Shown in pieces: positions 17,737 to 26,961 of a stretch of 44,335 nucleotides of DNA. A program made the position numbers and the translations under genes. Source of the DNA: Eubacterium sp. Its GTDB lineage: Bacteria; Bacillota; Clostridia; Lachnospirales; Lachnospiraceae. The stretch spans positions 1 to 44,335 of the forward strand of contig JALEIY010000023.1 of assembly GCA_022769785.1 (NCBI GenBank), in the 5' to 3' direction. The notes beneath the pieces were generated by a model, which was given only the letters and a program-made list of their open reading frames with translations, was not told the DNA's origin and ran no database searches. Positions within the stretch are counted from its first letter, which is position 1, and every line of letters starts with the position of its first letter.

Positions 17737-19701
17737 TTGGAAAATTTAAACTTTAAATATTTACAGAGCCTGGCGACACAATACCCGAATATTGCCAGAG
17801 CATCTACTGAGATAATTAATCTGCAGGCATTGTTAAACCTGCCGAAGGAGACAGAACATTTTGTGTCTGATATTCACGGAGAATATGAACAGTTCCTGCA
17901 CATTTTAAGGAATGGTTCCGGCGCAATCCGCAATAAGATTGAAGATGTATTTGGCAATACCCTTTGCGCCAGAGACAAAAAAAGTCTTGCCACTCTTATT
18001 TATTATCCGGAAGAAAAGATAGAACGGATGAAACAGGAGCTTTCGGAAGAGGATCTTTTAGACTGGTACAAGGTATCTCTTCACCGACTCATTGCGGTAT
18101 GTAAGGAATGTTCGGCAAAATATACCCGTTCCAAACTCAGAAAGAGTCTGCCGGAGGATTTTGCCTATATTCTTGAGGAACTGCTCAGTGAAAATAACCG
18201 GGTAGTTCAGAAAGAAGAATATTATAATGAGATTTTTGACACTATTATCCGTATTAACCGTGCCAGAGAGTTTATTGTAGCCATTTCCCAGGTGATTCAG
18301 ACGCTGACTGTCACAAGACTTCATGTTATCGGCGATGTTTTTGACCGGGGTCCGGGTCCGCATATCATCATGGACCATCTGATGAAGCACTGTACGGTAG
18401 ATTTCCAGTGGGGCAATCATGACGTTGTCTGGATGGGAGCCGCTTCCGGTCACGAAGCCTGCATCGCCAATGTTATCCGCTTGTCTGCAAGATACAACAA
18501 TCTTGATGTACTGGAAGACGGATACGGCATTAATCTTGTGCCGCTGGCAAGTTTTGCCATGGAGACCTATGCCAACGACCCGTGCGAATGCTTTTCCGTC
18601 CATGCGGAGGACCACCATCATCCGAGAGAAATCGAACTGAATATGAAGATGCATAAGGCGATTGCCATTATCCAGTTTAAGCTGGAAGGACAGGTGATTA
18701 AACGCCGTCCGGAGTTTAACATGGAAAAGCGGATGCTTCTGGATAAGATTGACTACGAAAACGGAACCATATGCATAGATGGAAAAACCTACGAGCTTCT
18801 GGACAAGTCATTCCCAACCATTGACCCGAAGGATCCGTTTAAGCTGTCTCCGGGAGAAGAGAGCCTCATGAACCGGCTTCGCATGAACTTCAGAAACTGC
18901 GACAAGCTGCAGGAACATATTCGTTTCATGTTTAATAAAGGAAGTCTGTATCTTCGCTGCAATTCCAATCTCCTTTATCATGGCTGTGTGCCTCTTGATG
19001 AAAACGGCAATTTCCGTAAAGTAAAAATCGGCAAAAAGGAATATGCCGGAAAAGAGCTTTACGATGTCCTGGAATACTATGCGAGAAAAGGATATTATGA
19101 GCAGCAGGATAACCGGGAAGAGCATGAATACGGCAAGGATATTATGTGGTACATCTGGTCCAATGAGAATTCTCCTGTCTACGGAAAAGAAAAAATGGCG
19201 ACCTTTGAGCGTTATTTTATCGCCGACAAGGAAGTGCAGGAAGAAAAGAAGGACTATTATTACCAGCTCATTGACCGGGAAGATGTTGCGAACCGCATTC
19301 TCGAAGAGTTTGGTATGGATCCGGAAAAATCGCACATTATCAACGGACATATGCCGGTTAAAACCGTAAAAGGCGAATCACCGGTAAAATGCGGCGGTAA
19401 AGTCATGATTATCGACGGTGGTTTTTCCAAAGCTTACCGGGGTCAGACCGGTATTGCCGGATATACTCTCATTTATAATTCCAGAGGTCTGCGTCTTGTT
19501 TCCCACGAGACATTTACCTCTACGGAAGATATGATTGAAAAAGAAAAAGACGTTTTCTCCGATACCGTCATTATGGAGTTCTCCAAACATCGGGAACGGG
19601 TTGCGGATACGGAAAACGGAAAACAGATTCGCGAAAAAATCAAGGATCTGGAAGAACTTTTGCATGCATACCGTTCCGGACGGATTCTTGAACAGGAATA
19701 A
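17737..19701 (+). CDS. fbp: Fructose-1,6-bisphosphatase, class III
   Basis: This enzyme removes the 1-phosphate of fructose 1,6-bisphosphate in gluconeogenesis. Class III enzymes are about 640-670 residues and carry a metallophosphatase core; this one is 654. The metal-binding motifs are visible: SDIHGEYEQF (about residue 45), GDVFDRGPGPH (about 206), WGNHDVVWMG (about 228), and late NGHMPVK and IIDGGFSKAY segments. The start is TTG at 17737, preceded by GGGAGGAGG. It has its own promoter and ends with an intrinsic terminator at 19782-19810, so it is likely monocistronic. Confidence 0.96.
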   Translation: MENLNFKYLQSLATQYPNIARASTEIINLQALLNLPKETEHFVSDIHGEYEQFLHILRNGSGAIRNKIEDVFGNTLCARDKKSLATLIYYPEEKIERMKQELSEEDLLDWYKVSLHRLIAVCKECSAKYTRSKLRKSLPEDFAYILEELLSENNRVVQKEEYYNEIFDTIIRINRAREFIVAISQVIQTLTVTRLHVIGDVFDRGPGPHIIMDHLMKHCTVDFQWGNHDVVWMGAASGHEACIANVIRLSARYNNLDVLEDGYGINLVPLASFAMETYANDPCECFSVHAEDHHHPREIELNMKMHKAIAIIQFKLEGQVIKRRPEFNMEKRMLLDKIDYENGTICIDGKTYELLDKSFPTIDPKDPFKLSPGEESLMNRLRMNFRNCDKLQEHIRFMFNKGSLYLRCNSNLLYHGCVPLDENGNFRKVKIGKKEYAGKELYDVLEYYARKGYYEQQDNREEHEYGKDIMWYIWSNENSPVYGKEKMATFERYFIADKEVQEEKKDYYYQLIDREDVANRILEEFGMDPEKSHIINGHMPVKTVKGESPVKCGGKVMIIDGGFSKAYRGQTGIAGYTLIYNSRGLRLVSHETFTSTEDMIEKEKDVFSDTVIMEFSKHRERVADTENGKQIREKIKDLEELLHAYRSGRILEQE

Positions 19702-19781
19702 TATATTACATAATAATCAACATTTCAGAAGGAGTCCCCCGCTTCAAGCGCGCAGAACGCTAAGCGGAGGGTAATCAACTG

Positions 19782-19810
19782 GGCGCTGCGAAAAAACGCG
19801 GCGCCTTTTT
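19782..19810 (+). terminator. Intrinsic terminator after fbp
   Basis: GGCGCTGCG (19782-19790) pairs with CGCGGCGCC (19797-19805) with one G-U pair and an A6 loop, and is followed directly by T5. Confidence 0.85.
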
Positions 19811-19991
19811 GGTTTTGCATTGCCGGCGGCAAAACAGAAGGAGCAGCTTTCGTTGCATAGAAATGACAGATGCCGCAATTGAGTCGGAAGGGGAAAATGC
19901 CGTATTCAGAGAGGTGTTCATTCATTTTTTGGGGAAATATTGAATAAAACAAAGGATTTTCTTAATAATATGAAGTTTTCATAGCGAATTA

Positions 19992-20021
19992 TTGTCATAA
20001 TGGCAGAAAGTATGTTAGAAT
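19992..20021 (+). promoter_or_regulatory. Hydratase promoter
   Basis: TTGTCA (19992-19997), an 18-base spacer and TAGAAT (20016-20021) with an upstream TG form a good promoter about 30 bases before the start codon. Confidence 0.65.
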
Positions 20022-20052
20022 ACGAAACATACCAGATTCAGGAGGACAGACT

Positions 20053-22344
20053 ATGATTGAATTATTACAAAACGGTGCCTGGCTTGTAAATGGTACCCAG
20101 GTTATTGAAGATAATACAGAAGCACCGGCCCGTCTTGCCGAGGCAGCATGTCCTGCGGTGCCTTCTAAGGAAGAAGCGCGGAAAGGAACGATTGCTTACG
20201 GGATTTTAGAAGCGCACAATACAGCCGATAATATGGATAAGCTGAAGATTCGTTTTGACAAGCTGACTTCCCATGACATTACCTATGTCGGCATTATTCA
20301 GACTGCAAGAGCGTCAGGACTTGAGAAGTTCCCGATGCCATATGTTCTCACCAACTGCCACAACAGTCTCTGCGCAGTAGGCGGAACCATTAACGAAGAT
20401 GACCATATGTTTGGACTGACCTGTGCGAAAAAATACGGCGGCATCTACGTTCCACCACATCAGGCGGTCATCCATCAGTTTGCAAGAGAGATGCTGGCCT
20501 GCGGCGGTGCAATGATTTTAGGCTCTGATTCCCATACCCGTTATGGTGCATTGGGAACCATGGCTATGGGAGAAGGCGGACCGGAGCTGGTAAAACAGTT
20601 ATTAAATCAGACCTATGACATCAATATGCCGGGAATTATCGGCGTATATCTGACCGGAAGCCCGATTCCGGGTGTCGGCCCGCAGGATGTGGCGCTGGCG
20701 ATTATCGGTAAGGTATTTAAGAACGGTTATGTGAACAATAAAGTGATGGAGTTTGTCGGACCGGGCGTGGCATCCTTAAGCGCAGATTTCCGAATCGGCA
20801 TTGATGTTATGACAACAGAGACCACCTGTCTTTCCTCCATCTGGAAGACTGATGAGACTATCCGCGAATTTTACGAGATTCACGGAAGAGAAGCGGATTA
20901 TAAAGAACTGGCTCCGCAGCCGGTGGCATACTATGACGGCATGATTATGATTGATTTAAGTGAAATCCGACCGATGATTGCCATGCCGTTCCATCCAAGC
21001 AATACTTATACCATCGAAGAAATGAACGCAAACCTGGCAGATGTTCTTCATGACTGTGAGGAAAAGGCAAAAATCAGTCTGGACGGTCAGGTGGACTTCA
21101 CACTGCAGGATAAAGTACATAACGGCCGCCTTTACGTAGAGCAGGGAATCATCGCCGGATGTGCCGGCGGCGGTTTTGAGAACCTCTGTGCAGCGGCAGA
21201 CATTTTAAAGGGACGCTCCATCGGACCGGATGAGTTTACCTTAAGTGTTTATCCGGCAAGTACCCCGATTTTCATGGAACTGGTGAAAAACGGTGCAGCA
21301 GCAGACCTGATGGCAGCCGGTGCCATTGTAAAAACCGCATTCTGCGGCCCATGCTTCGGCGCCGGAGACACACCGTCCAATAACAGTCTGAGTATCCGTC
21401 ACTCCACCAGAAACTTCCCGAATCGGGAAGGCTCCAAGCTGCAAAACGGACAGATTGCCTCCGTGGCTCTGATGGATGCCCGTTCTATTGCTGCCACAGC
21501 AGCCAATAAAGGATATCTGACACCGGCCACAGACCTGGATGTAGAAATTAAAGGAAGAAAATATTACTTTGACAGCAGCATTTATGCTAACCGCGTCTTT
21601 GACAGCAAAGGAGTGGCTGACCCGTCCGTAGAGATTAAGTTTGGCCCGAACATTAAGGACTGGCCGGCAATGAGCCCGTTGCCGGAGCATATGATTTTAA
21701 AAGTGGTATCCGAGATTCATGATCCGGTTACTACCACCGATGAGCTGATTCCATCAGGAGAAACCTCCTCCTATCGTTCTAATCCGCTGGGACTGGCAGA
21801 ATTCACCTTATCCAGAAAGGACCCGGCTTACGTGGGACGTGCCAAAGAGGTTCGTGAGGCACAGAAAGCCATTGAAGCAGGCAAATGTCCGGTGGAGGCA
21901 CTGGGAGAACTGAAGGAAGTATTCCAGGCAATTCACAGTCAGTTTGAAGAAGTGGATAACACCAACGTGGGAATCGGAAGCACCATATTTGCCGTGAAGC
22001 CGGGCGACGGCTCCGCCAGAGAACAGGCGGCATCCTGCCAGAAAGTATTGGGCGGCTGGGCAAACATCGCCAACGAATACGCCACCAAGAGATATCGCTC
22101 CAATCTGATTAACTGGGGTATGCTCCCATTCCTGATTCCGGAGGGCGAGCTTCCGTTTGCCAATGGGGATTATATTTTCATTCCGGATGTGAAAAAGGCA
22201 GTTGCCTCAAAAGCAACAGAGTTTACTGCATATAAAGCAGAGAACGGCACACTCAAAGAGTTTACCTTACATATGGGAGAACTCACCGACGATGAAAGAG
22301 AAATCATCCTGAAGGGCTGCCTCATTAACTACAATAGAAGATAA
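20053..22344 (+). CDS. Aconitase-family hydratase (YbhJ-like)
   Basis: This is a [4Fe-4S] hydro-lyase of the aconitase superfamily, acting in the cytoplasm. The cluster ligands are visible as [10 protein letters not shown] (about residue 373) and the CGPC pair (about 435), equivalent to the three aconitase cysteines. [21 protein letters not shown] matches the conserved substrate-loop region. The 763-residue length and divergent wording of the first cysteine motif (GCAGGG rather than GSCTN) fit the YbhJ-like branch better than true AcnA/AcnB, so the substrate may not be citrate. The start ATG follows CAGGAGG. It stands alone, with its own promoter and a long hairpin terminator; no citrate synthase or isocitrate dehydrogenase gene is adjacent. 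Confidence 0.82.
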   Translation: MIELLQNGAWLVNGTQVIEDNTEAPARLAEAACPAVPSKEEARKGTIAYGILEAHNTADNMDKLKIRFDKLTSHDITYVGIIQTARASGLEKFPMPYVLTNCHNSLCAVGGTINEDDHMFGLTCAKKYGGIYVPPHQAVIHQFAREMLACGGAMILGSDSHTRYGALGTMAMGEGGPELVKQLLNQTYDINMPGIIGVYLTGSPIPGVGPQDVALAIIGKVFKNGYVNNKVMEFVGPGVASLSADFRIGIDVMTTETTCLSSIWKTDETIREFYEIHGREADYKELAPQPVAYYDGMIMIDLSEIRPMIAMPFHPSNTYTIEEMNANLADVLHDCEEKAKISLDGQVDFTLQDKVHNGRLYVEQGIIAGCAGGGFENLCAAADILKGRSIGPDEFTLSVYPASTPIFMELVKNGAAADLMAAGAIVKTAFCGPCFGAGDTPSNNSLSIRHSTRNFPNREGSKLQNGQIASVALMDARSIAATAANKGYLTPATDLDVEIKGRKYYFDSSIYANRVFDSKGVADPSVEIKFGPNIKDWPAMSPLPEHMILKVVSEIHDPVTTTDELIPSGETSSYRSNPLGLAEFTLSRKDPAYVGRAKEVREAQKAIEAGKCPVEALGELKEVFQAIHSQFEEVDNTNVGIGSTIFAVKPGDGSAREQAASCQKVLGGWANIANEYATKRYRSNLINWGMLPFLIPEGELPFANGDYIFIPDVKKAVASKATEFTAYKAENGTLKEFTLHMGELTDDEREIILKGCLINYNRR

Positions 22345-22412
22345 GTACTGATGAAGTTAATCTTTTACTCTCATTTATGGGGGTGGGAGGCTTCTCCGGC
22401 AAGATAAAAACG

Positions 22413-22482
22413 AAAAGCGTCAACAGTGACATTTTGCTCATTCCATGATAAATGGGCAAAGTGTAGCTGGAGGCGCTTTTTT
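22413..22482 (+). terminator. Long imperfect hairpin terminator after the hydratase gene
   Basis: AAAAGCG (22413-22419) pairs with CGCTTTT (22474-22480) at the base. Above it, a 14-bp stem (ACATTTTGCTCATT with AATGGGCAAAGTGT, two G-U pairs) closes an 8-base loop. The helix runs into a T6 tract, giving an unusually long terminator. Confidence 0.75.
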
Positions 22483-22489
22483 GTGTCAT

Positions 22490-22680
22490 GTTCCGGGATG
22501 ACTCCCGGCGGGGCGAAAAGGAAGCAATCCCGGGGCGTATGCCCCGCTGTTTGTTTCATACGCCCCGTATCGTGGCAAAAAAAGGAATTTCCGGGGCGAG
22601 AGCCCCGCAAAAAGCCAGAACCGCCCCGTGCAAAGGCAGTGGTGTATCGAAAAAAACGCCGCTCCGGGCAAGCTTCGCCT
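22490..22680. repeat. GC-rich palindromic intergenic repeat block (copy 2)
   Basis: The block has repeated GGGGCG/CGCCCC cores: CGGGGCGTATG pairs exactly with CATACGCCCCG 15 bases later, GGGGCGAGAGCCCCGC forms its own hairpin, and CCGCCCCGTGC recurs. It is related in style to 4250-4370 and differs sharply in composition from the AT-rich DNA that follows. It is probably a dispersed non-coding element. Confidence 0.5.
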
Positions 22681-22694
22681 TAATGACATATATA

Positions 22695-22777
22695 TTTACA
22701 AATGTAAAAATAAATATAAACAAACAAGCAAAAAGTAATAAAAATCAATAAAAAAATGAAATATTGTAAAAATAAAT
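22695..22777 (+). promoter_or_regulatory. Candidate operator sites upstream of the sugar operon
   Basis: TTTACA-AA-TGTAAA is a perfect inverted repeat (22695-22708). TGTAAAAATAAAT occurs at 22703-22715 and again at 22765-22777, 62 bases apart. The second copy is just upstream of the -35 element. The downstream SorC-family regulator is the obvious candidate to bind here, but that is inference. Confidence 0.4.
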
Positions 22778-22789
22778 TGATTTTTAGTA

Positions 22790-22818
22790 TTGACAAAGCA
22801 TTGGGATGACATTATAAT
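22790..22818 (+). promoter_or_regulatory. Consensus promoter of the sugar-phosphate operon
   Basis: TTGACA (22790-22795), 17 bases, TATAAT (22813-22818): a perfect housekeeping sigma promoter about 75 bases before the first gene. Such strength usually needs a repressor. Confidence 0.85.
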
Positions 22819-22893
22819 CAAAGCAACAACAGGTAATAACATAAAGTGAAACGAAGCAAATACTATAAAAAATGAATCAGGAGGGTAATGAAA

Positions 22894-24072
22894 ATGAATG
22901 AGATTTTAAACATGACGATTAATGAGATGCCACAGACCGAGTTTGACTGTTCCTGCGGACATCATCACAGTTTCAGCGTACACGACATGGCCATCCGCAA
23001 AGGTGCCATCGAAGAACTTCCGAGAATGGCAGCTCCATTCAAGGATGGAAAGATTCTTGTTGTATTTGATAACAACACATATAAAGTAGCAGGAAAAAAA
23101 GCAGTAGAACTGTTAAAGGAAGACGGATTTAACGTAAAAGAGCTTCTTTTTGACACTGGGGATGACATTCTGATTCCGGATGAGAAGACACTGGGAAGAA
23201 TCGTACAGGAGCAGGATCTGGACGTATCCCTTATGGTTGCGGTAGGTTCCGGCGTTATCAATGACTCCGTAAAATTCGTAACGTCCAGAACCGGACTTCC
23301 ATACATCATCGTGGCAACCGCTCCATCCATGGACGGTTATGTGGCAGACGGTGCACCGATTATTTCTCAGGGATACAAGTATTCACCGGTTGCACATCTT
23401 ACCTACGGACTGATTGGAGATACTGATATTTTGCAGACAGCACCACAGGATCTGATTCAGGCAGGCTTTGGTGACGTAGTCGGAAAAATCACAGCAATTG
23501 CTGACTGGGATCTTTCCGTAAAAGCAAATGGAGATTACCGCTGCGATACCTGCGTGACACTGGTACAGAGAGCACTGGACAAATGCTTCTCCACAGCAGA
23601 AGGCTTAAAGACAAGAGATGCAGAATCCTTAGGAGCACTTCTTGAGGCACTGACACTGACAGGCGTTGCCATGGCACTGGTTAACATTTCCCGTCCGGCA
23701 TCCGGAGCAGAGCATATGCTTTCCCACTTCTGGGAGATGGACTTCATCGCAAGAGGTCTCAATCCAAACCATCATGGTATTCAGGTTGGAGTGGCTACCC
23801 CGGTTATCGCACGTTTCTTTGAAGAAATGGAAGACATTTTACCGGAAGGAACCAAAGAACTTTGCCCATCCGCAGAAGAAATCAGAGCACTGTTGGCAAA
23901 AGGCGGAGCACCGACAAGCCCGAAGGAGATTGGTATCAGCAGAGAGCTGTTCCATGAAAGCCTTGTAAAAGGCTACACCGTTCGTCCGCGTTACTCCATC
24001 CTGCAGTTCGCAAAAGATAAAGGACGTTTAGAGCGGATTGCAGACAAAATTACAGAAGAAATTTACGGTTAA
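22894..24072 (+). CDS. sn-glycerol-1-phosphate dehydrogenase family protein (AraM/EgsA-like)
   Basis: This family of NAD(P)-dependent metal enzymes reduces dihydroxyacetone phosphate to glycerol 1-phosphate or acts on related polyol phosphates. The Rossmann-like part (ILVVFDNNTYKVAGKKA) and the metal ligands in GFGDVVGKITA, SGAEHMLSHFWE and NHHGIQVG are all present. It has a short Cys/His-rich N-terminus (CSCGHHH). Two ATGs lie six bases apart; 22894 is chosen because the GGAGG is too close to 22888. It heads the operon and is followed 12 bases later by an AraL-like phosphatase; the araL-araM pairing also occurs in the Bacillus arabinose operon. The exact substrate is uncertain. Confidence 0.85.
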   Translation: MNEILNMTINEMPQTEFDCSCGHHHSFSVHDMAIRKGAIEELPRMAAPFKDGKILVVFDNNTYKVAGKKAVELLKEDGFNVKELLFDTGDDILIPDEKTLGRIVQEQDLDVSLMVAVGSGVINDSVKFVTSRTGLPYIIVATAPSMDGYVADGAPIISQGYKYSPVAHLTYGLIGDTDILQTAPQDLIQAGFGDVVGKITAIADWDLSVKANGDYRCDTCVTLVQRALDKCFSTAEGLKTRDAESLGALLEALTLTGVAMALVNISRPASGAEHMLSHFWEMDFIARGLNPNHHGIQVGVATPVIARFFEEMEDILPEGTKELCPSAEEIRALLAKGGAPTSPKEIGISRELFHESLVKGYTVRPRYSILQFAKDKGRLERIADKITEEIYG

Positions 24073-24084
24073 GAGGGAAGATTC

Positions 24085-24879
24085 ATGCTGAAAAAAGAAG
24101 AGGCGTTAAAAGGAGTTAAATTATTTGTGCTGGATATGGACGGAACCGTTTATCTTGGTGACCAGCTGATTCCGGGTTCCCTGGATTTTATCCGTGAGGT
24201 TGAGGCCTCCGAAGACAGAGATTTCGTCTTTTTCACAAACAATGCTTCCAAAGTTCCGGCAGTTTATGTGGAAAAGCTTCATAAGCTGGGACTGGATGTC
24301 GATGAGAGCAAGGTGGTTACAGCCGGAGATGTCTGTGCCGAGTTTTTAAAAGTAAACTATCCGGGAGCAAAGGTATATCTGAACGGAACCCCTCTCCTGG
24401 AAGAAAACTGGAAACAAAAAGGGATACAGCTGGTGGAAGAAGATCCGGATGTGGCCGTACAGAGCTTCGACACAACACTGACTTATAAAAAACTGGACAG
24501 AATCTGTCATTATGTGCGCAACGGAGTGCCGTTTATCGCAACACATATGGATACCAACTGTCCGACGGAATACGGATTTATGCCGGACTGCGGCGCAATG
24601 TGCAGTCTGATAACAGATTCCACGGGAGTAGCGCCAAGATTCCTTGGCAAACCATGGAAAGAAACCGTGGAGATGATTACAGAAATTACCGGATATAAAC
24701 CGGAAAAGATGGCATTTGTGGGAGACCGCTTATACACAGATGTCGCAACCGGCGTCAAAAACGGAGCAAAAGGCTTCCTGGTTCTTACCGGAGAGGCAAC
24801 CATGAAAACCGTAGAAGAATCGGATGTAGAACCGACCTGCATTTATGATTCTCTTAATGAAATGAGACAGTATTTATAG
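24085..24879 (+). CDS. HAD-family sugar phosphatase (NagD/AraL-like)
   Basis: HAD-superfamily IIA phosphatases hydrolyse small phosphorylated metabolites, often sugar phosphates. Motif I is LDMDGTVYLG (about residues 16-25), motif II is FFTNNASKVP, and motif III/IV is KPEKMAFVGDRLYTDVATG near the C-terminus, with the long C2 cap between. Length is 264 residues. The position directly after the AraM-like gene suggests it removes a phosphate from its product or clears toxic sugar phosphates, as proposed for AraL; that is inference. GAGGGAAGATTC precedes the ATG. Confidence 0.85.
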   Translation: MLKKEEALKGVKLFVLDMDGTVYLGDQLIPGSLDFIREVEASEDRDFVFFTNNASKVPAVYVEKLHKLGLDVDESKVVTAGDVCAEFLKVNYPGAKVYLNGTPLLEENWKQKGIQLVEEDPDVAVQSFDTTLTYKKLDRICHYVRNGVPFIATHMDTNCPTEYGFMPDCGAMCSLITDSTGVAPRFLGKPWKETVEMITEITGYKPEKMAFVGDRLYTDVATGVKNGAKGFLVLTGEATMKTVEESDVEPTCIYDSLNEMRQYL

Positions 24880-24889
24880 TATAATATGA

Positions 24890-24908
24890 GGGTAAAATAA
24901 AATTACCC
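24890..24908 (+). other. Small hairpin between phosphatase and isomerase genes
   Basis: GGGTAA (24890-24895) pairs with TTACCC (24903-24908) across a 7-base loop. No T-tract follows, so it may tune mRNA processing or stability within the operon. Confidence 0.4.
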
Positions 24909-24933
24909 GTTTGGGAGAAAGGAAGAGTGTATT

Positions 24934-25371
24934 ATGAAAATCGTATTTGGATGTGACCCGAACGCAACAGAATTTAAAGAGCAGTTAATGGAATATGTAA
25001 AAAGCCTTGGACACGAAGTTGCAGATTTTGGCAGCGACGATCCGATTTATGCCAATGTAGCCATCAAATGTGCTCAGGCAGTTGCTGCAAAAGAATTTGA
25101 CCGTGGTATCGTTGTATGTGGTACCGGTATCGGCGTATCCATTGCGGCAAACAAAGTAAAAGGCGCATATGCGGCATGTATCCATGATGTTTATCAGGCA
25201 CAGAGAGCAGAGCTTTCCAACCATGCCAACATCATTACAATGGGTGCACAGGTTGTCGGTATTGAGCTGGCAAAATGTATGGTAAAAGAATATCTGTCCT
25301 GCACTTATGATCCAAACAGCAGATCCAAAGACAAAGTGCAGAGAATCGTTGATTTCGAAAACGAACAGTAA
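24934..25371 (+). CDS. RpiB/LacA/LacB-family sugar-phosphate isomerase (divergent paralogue)
   Basis: Members interconvert aldose and ketose phosphates, classically ribose 5-phosphate and ribulose 5-phosphate. The catalytic cysteine loop [15 protein letters not shown] is intact (about residues 65-79), and a His is kept in CIHDVYQA. The N-terminal motif usually reading GSDHAG is GCDPNA here, so the substrate-contacting His is a Pro. The C-terminal GRHxxRV phosphate-binding motif is also altered ([10 protein letters not shown]). Length is 145 residues. These changes suggest a different substrate from the canonical paralogue at 29593. AGAAAGGAAGAG precedes the ATG. Confidence 0.82.
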   Translation: MKIVFGCDPNATEFKEQLMEYVKSLGHEVADFGSDDPIYANVAIKCAQAVAAKEFDRGIVVCGTGIGVSIAANKVKGAYAACIHDVYQAQRAELSNHANIITMGAQVVGIELAKCMVKEYLSCTYDPNSRSKDKVQRIVDFENEQ

Positions 25372-25414
25372 AAAGACAAATTTGTTGTCGACAAGAAAGA
25401 AGAAGAGGTATATT

Positions 25415-26068
25415 ATGAGATTTTTTATTGATACTGCTAATGTAGAAGATATTAAAAAAGCTAATGATATGGGTGTAATCTGTGGCGTAACAACCAATCC
25501 TTCCCTGATTGCAAAAGAAGGAAGAGATTTCAATGAGGTAATCGCTGAAATCGCCAGCATCGTAGATGGACCAATCAGCGGTGAAGTAAAAGCAACTACC
25601 ACCGATGCAGAAGGAATGATTGCAGAAGGAAAAGCAATCGCAGCAATTCATCCGAACATGGTTGTAAAGATTCCTATGACAGTAGAAGGTCTGAAAGCCT
25701 GCAAAGCATTAAGCGCAGAGGGAATCAAAACAAACGTAACTCTTATTTTCAATGCAAACCAGGCTCTGTTAGCAGCAAGAGCAGGCGCAACCTATGTATC
25801 TCCGTTCCTGGGACGTTTAGATGACATCAACGTTCGTGGTGTTGACCTGATTCGTGAAATCGCTGACATTTTTGCCGTAGCAGGCATTGATACACAGATT
25901 ATCGCAGCAAGTGTCCGTAATCCGATCCATGTAACAGACTGTGCTCTGGCAGGTGCGGATATTGCGACGGTTCCATATAAGGTAATCGAACAGATGACAA
26001 AGCATCCTCTGACTGACGCAGGAATTGCCAAGTTCCAGGCAGACTATAAAGCAGTATTTGGTGAATAA
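25415..26068 (+). CDS. Small transaldolase / fructose-6-phosphate aldolase family
   Basis: The 217-residue TalC/FSA-type class I aldolase is decameric in known members and either transfers dihydroxyacetone units (transaldolase) or cleaves fructose 6-phosphate. It starts [16 protein letters not shown], has the [13 protein letters not shown] motif, the Schiff-base lysine in VVKIPMT (about residue 85), and [28 protein letters not shown]. The start at 25415 is chosen over the ORF-track 25307, because homology begins here and AGAAGAGG precedes it. Within the operon it would connect with the transketolase halves to run the non-oxidative pentose phosphate reactions. Sequence alone does not separate the two activities. 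Confidence 0.9.
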   Translation: MRFFIDTANVEDIKKANDMGVICGVTTNPSLIAKEGRDFNEVIAEIASIVDGPISGEVKATTTDAEGMIAEGKAIAAIHPNMVVKIPMTVEGLKACKALSAEGIKTNVTLIFNANQALLAARAGATYVSPFLGRLDDINVRGVDLIREIADIFAVAGIDTQIIAASVRNPIHVTDCALAGADIATVPYKVIEQMTKHPLTDAGIAKFQADYKAVFGE

Positions 26069-26069
26069 A

Positions 26070-26096
26070 TTATTGTGAAAAGCGTCTCGACAATAA
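26070..26096 (+). other. Small hairpin between transaldolase and transketolase genes
   Basis: TTATTGT (26070-26076) pairs with ACAATAA (26090-26096) across a 13-base loop. No terminator T-tract follows; possible intra-operon processing or stability element. Confidence 0.35.
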
Positions 26097-26121
26097 AGTA
26101 AAGAAGTATCAGGAGGATGAC

Positions 26122-26961
26122 ATGAATAAATTAGAACTTCAGAAAATGGCAAATGAAGTGCGTAAAGGAATTCTCACAGGTGTTCATGCGGCAAAAGCGG
26201 GACATCCGGGCGGTTCTTTATCTGCAACAGAAGTTTTCACCTATTTATATTTTGAAGAAATGAACATTGACCCGAAGAATCCGGAAGACCCGGATAGAGA
26301 CCGTTTCGTCCTGTCCAAAGGACATACGGCACCGGGACTTTATGCCACACTGGCAAACCGGGGATATTTTCCGGTAGAGGATTTACTGACATTAAGACAG
26401 ATTGGCTCCCATTTACAGGGACATCCATGCAAACAGCATACACCGGGTATTGATATGTCAAGCGGTTCCCTGGGACAGGGCATCTCCGCTGCCTGCGGTA
26501 TGGCTTTATCTGCAAAGCTGAGACAGAAGGATTACCGTGTATACACTCTTCTTGGTGACGGCGAGATTGAAGAAGGACAGGTATGGGAAGCTGCCATGTT
26601 TGCTGCAGCGAAAAAACTGGATAATCTGGTCGTTATCGTAGATAACAATGGTCTTCAGATTGACGGTTCCATTGAAGAAGTCAATTCCCCTTATCCAATC
26701 GATAAGAAATTCGAGGCATTTAATTTCCATGTAATCAATGTGGCAGACGGTAATGATTTTGACCAGCTTGATGCGGCATTCCGTGAAGCCAGAGAGACAA
26801 AAGGGGTTCCAACCGCTATTATCATGAAAACAGTCAAAGGAAAAGGCATTTCCTTTATGGAAAATCAGGTATCCTGGCATGGAAGTGCTCCGAACGATGA
26901 GCAGTATGCAACAGCCATGGAAGAGTTAAAGAAAGTGGAGGAAGCATTATGTCAGAAGTAA
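26122..26961 (+). CDS. Transketolase, N-terminal (ThDP-binding) subunit
   Basis: Transketolase moves two-carbon ketol units between sugar phosphates; here the enzyme is split in two genes. This 279-residue half carries the ThDP pyrophosphate/metal motif GDGEIEEGQVWEA to VDNNGLQ (about residues 148-178), the conserved HPGGSLS and LSKGHTAPGLYA segments, and a late SFMENQVSWHG motif. AGGAGGATGAC precedes the ATG. It overlaps the C-terminal half by 13 bases, indicating coupled synthesis of the two subunits. A split form beside an FGGY kinase resembles loci for specialised ketoses. Confidence 0.93.
   Translation: MNKLELQKMANEVRKGILTGVHAAKAGHPGGSLSATEVFTYLYFEEMNIDPKNPEDPDRDRFVLSKGHTAPGLYATLANRGYFPVEDLLTLRQIGSHLQGHPCKQHTPGIDMSSGSLGQGISAACGMALSAKLRQKDYRVYTLLGDGEIEEGQVWEAAMFAAAKKLDNLVVIVDNNGLQIDGSIEEVNSPYPIDKKFEAFNFHVINVADGNDFDQLDAAFREARETKGVPTAIIMKTVKGKGISFMENQVSWHGSAPNDEQYATAMEELKKVEEALCQK

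Larger units (their letters stand above)
19702..20052. other. 351-bp intergenic region between fbp and the hydratase
   Basis: No gene is supported. It contains the fbp terminator (19782-19810), a further weak inverted repeat (GTTTTGC..GCAAAAC, about 19812-19835) and the hydratase promoter (19992-20021). The - strand 75-residue ORF here has no ribosome binding site and no recognisable features. Confidence 0.6.
22345..22893. other. 549-bp intergenic region: terminator, GC-rich repeats, operon control region
   Basis: The order is a long hairpin terminator (22413-22482), a GC-rich palindromic block (about 22490-22680), an abrupt change to very AT-rich DNA with operator-like repeats (22695-22777), and a consensus promoter (22790-22818). 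ORFs called here are artefacts of the GC-rich repeats. Confidence 0.75.

Noticed and set aside
22371-22751. Several ORFs of 67-87 residues on both strands in the hydratase-egsA gap
   Set aside because: They arise from GC-rich palindromes, are rich in R, G and P, lack ribosome binding sites and overlap a terminator.
25307-25414. An N-terminal extension of the transaldolase in the ORF track
   Set aside because: It overlaps the end of rpiB1 in another frame, and the family start with its ribosome binding site is at 25415.
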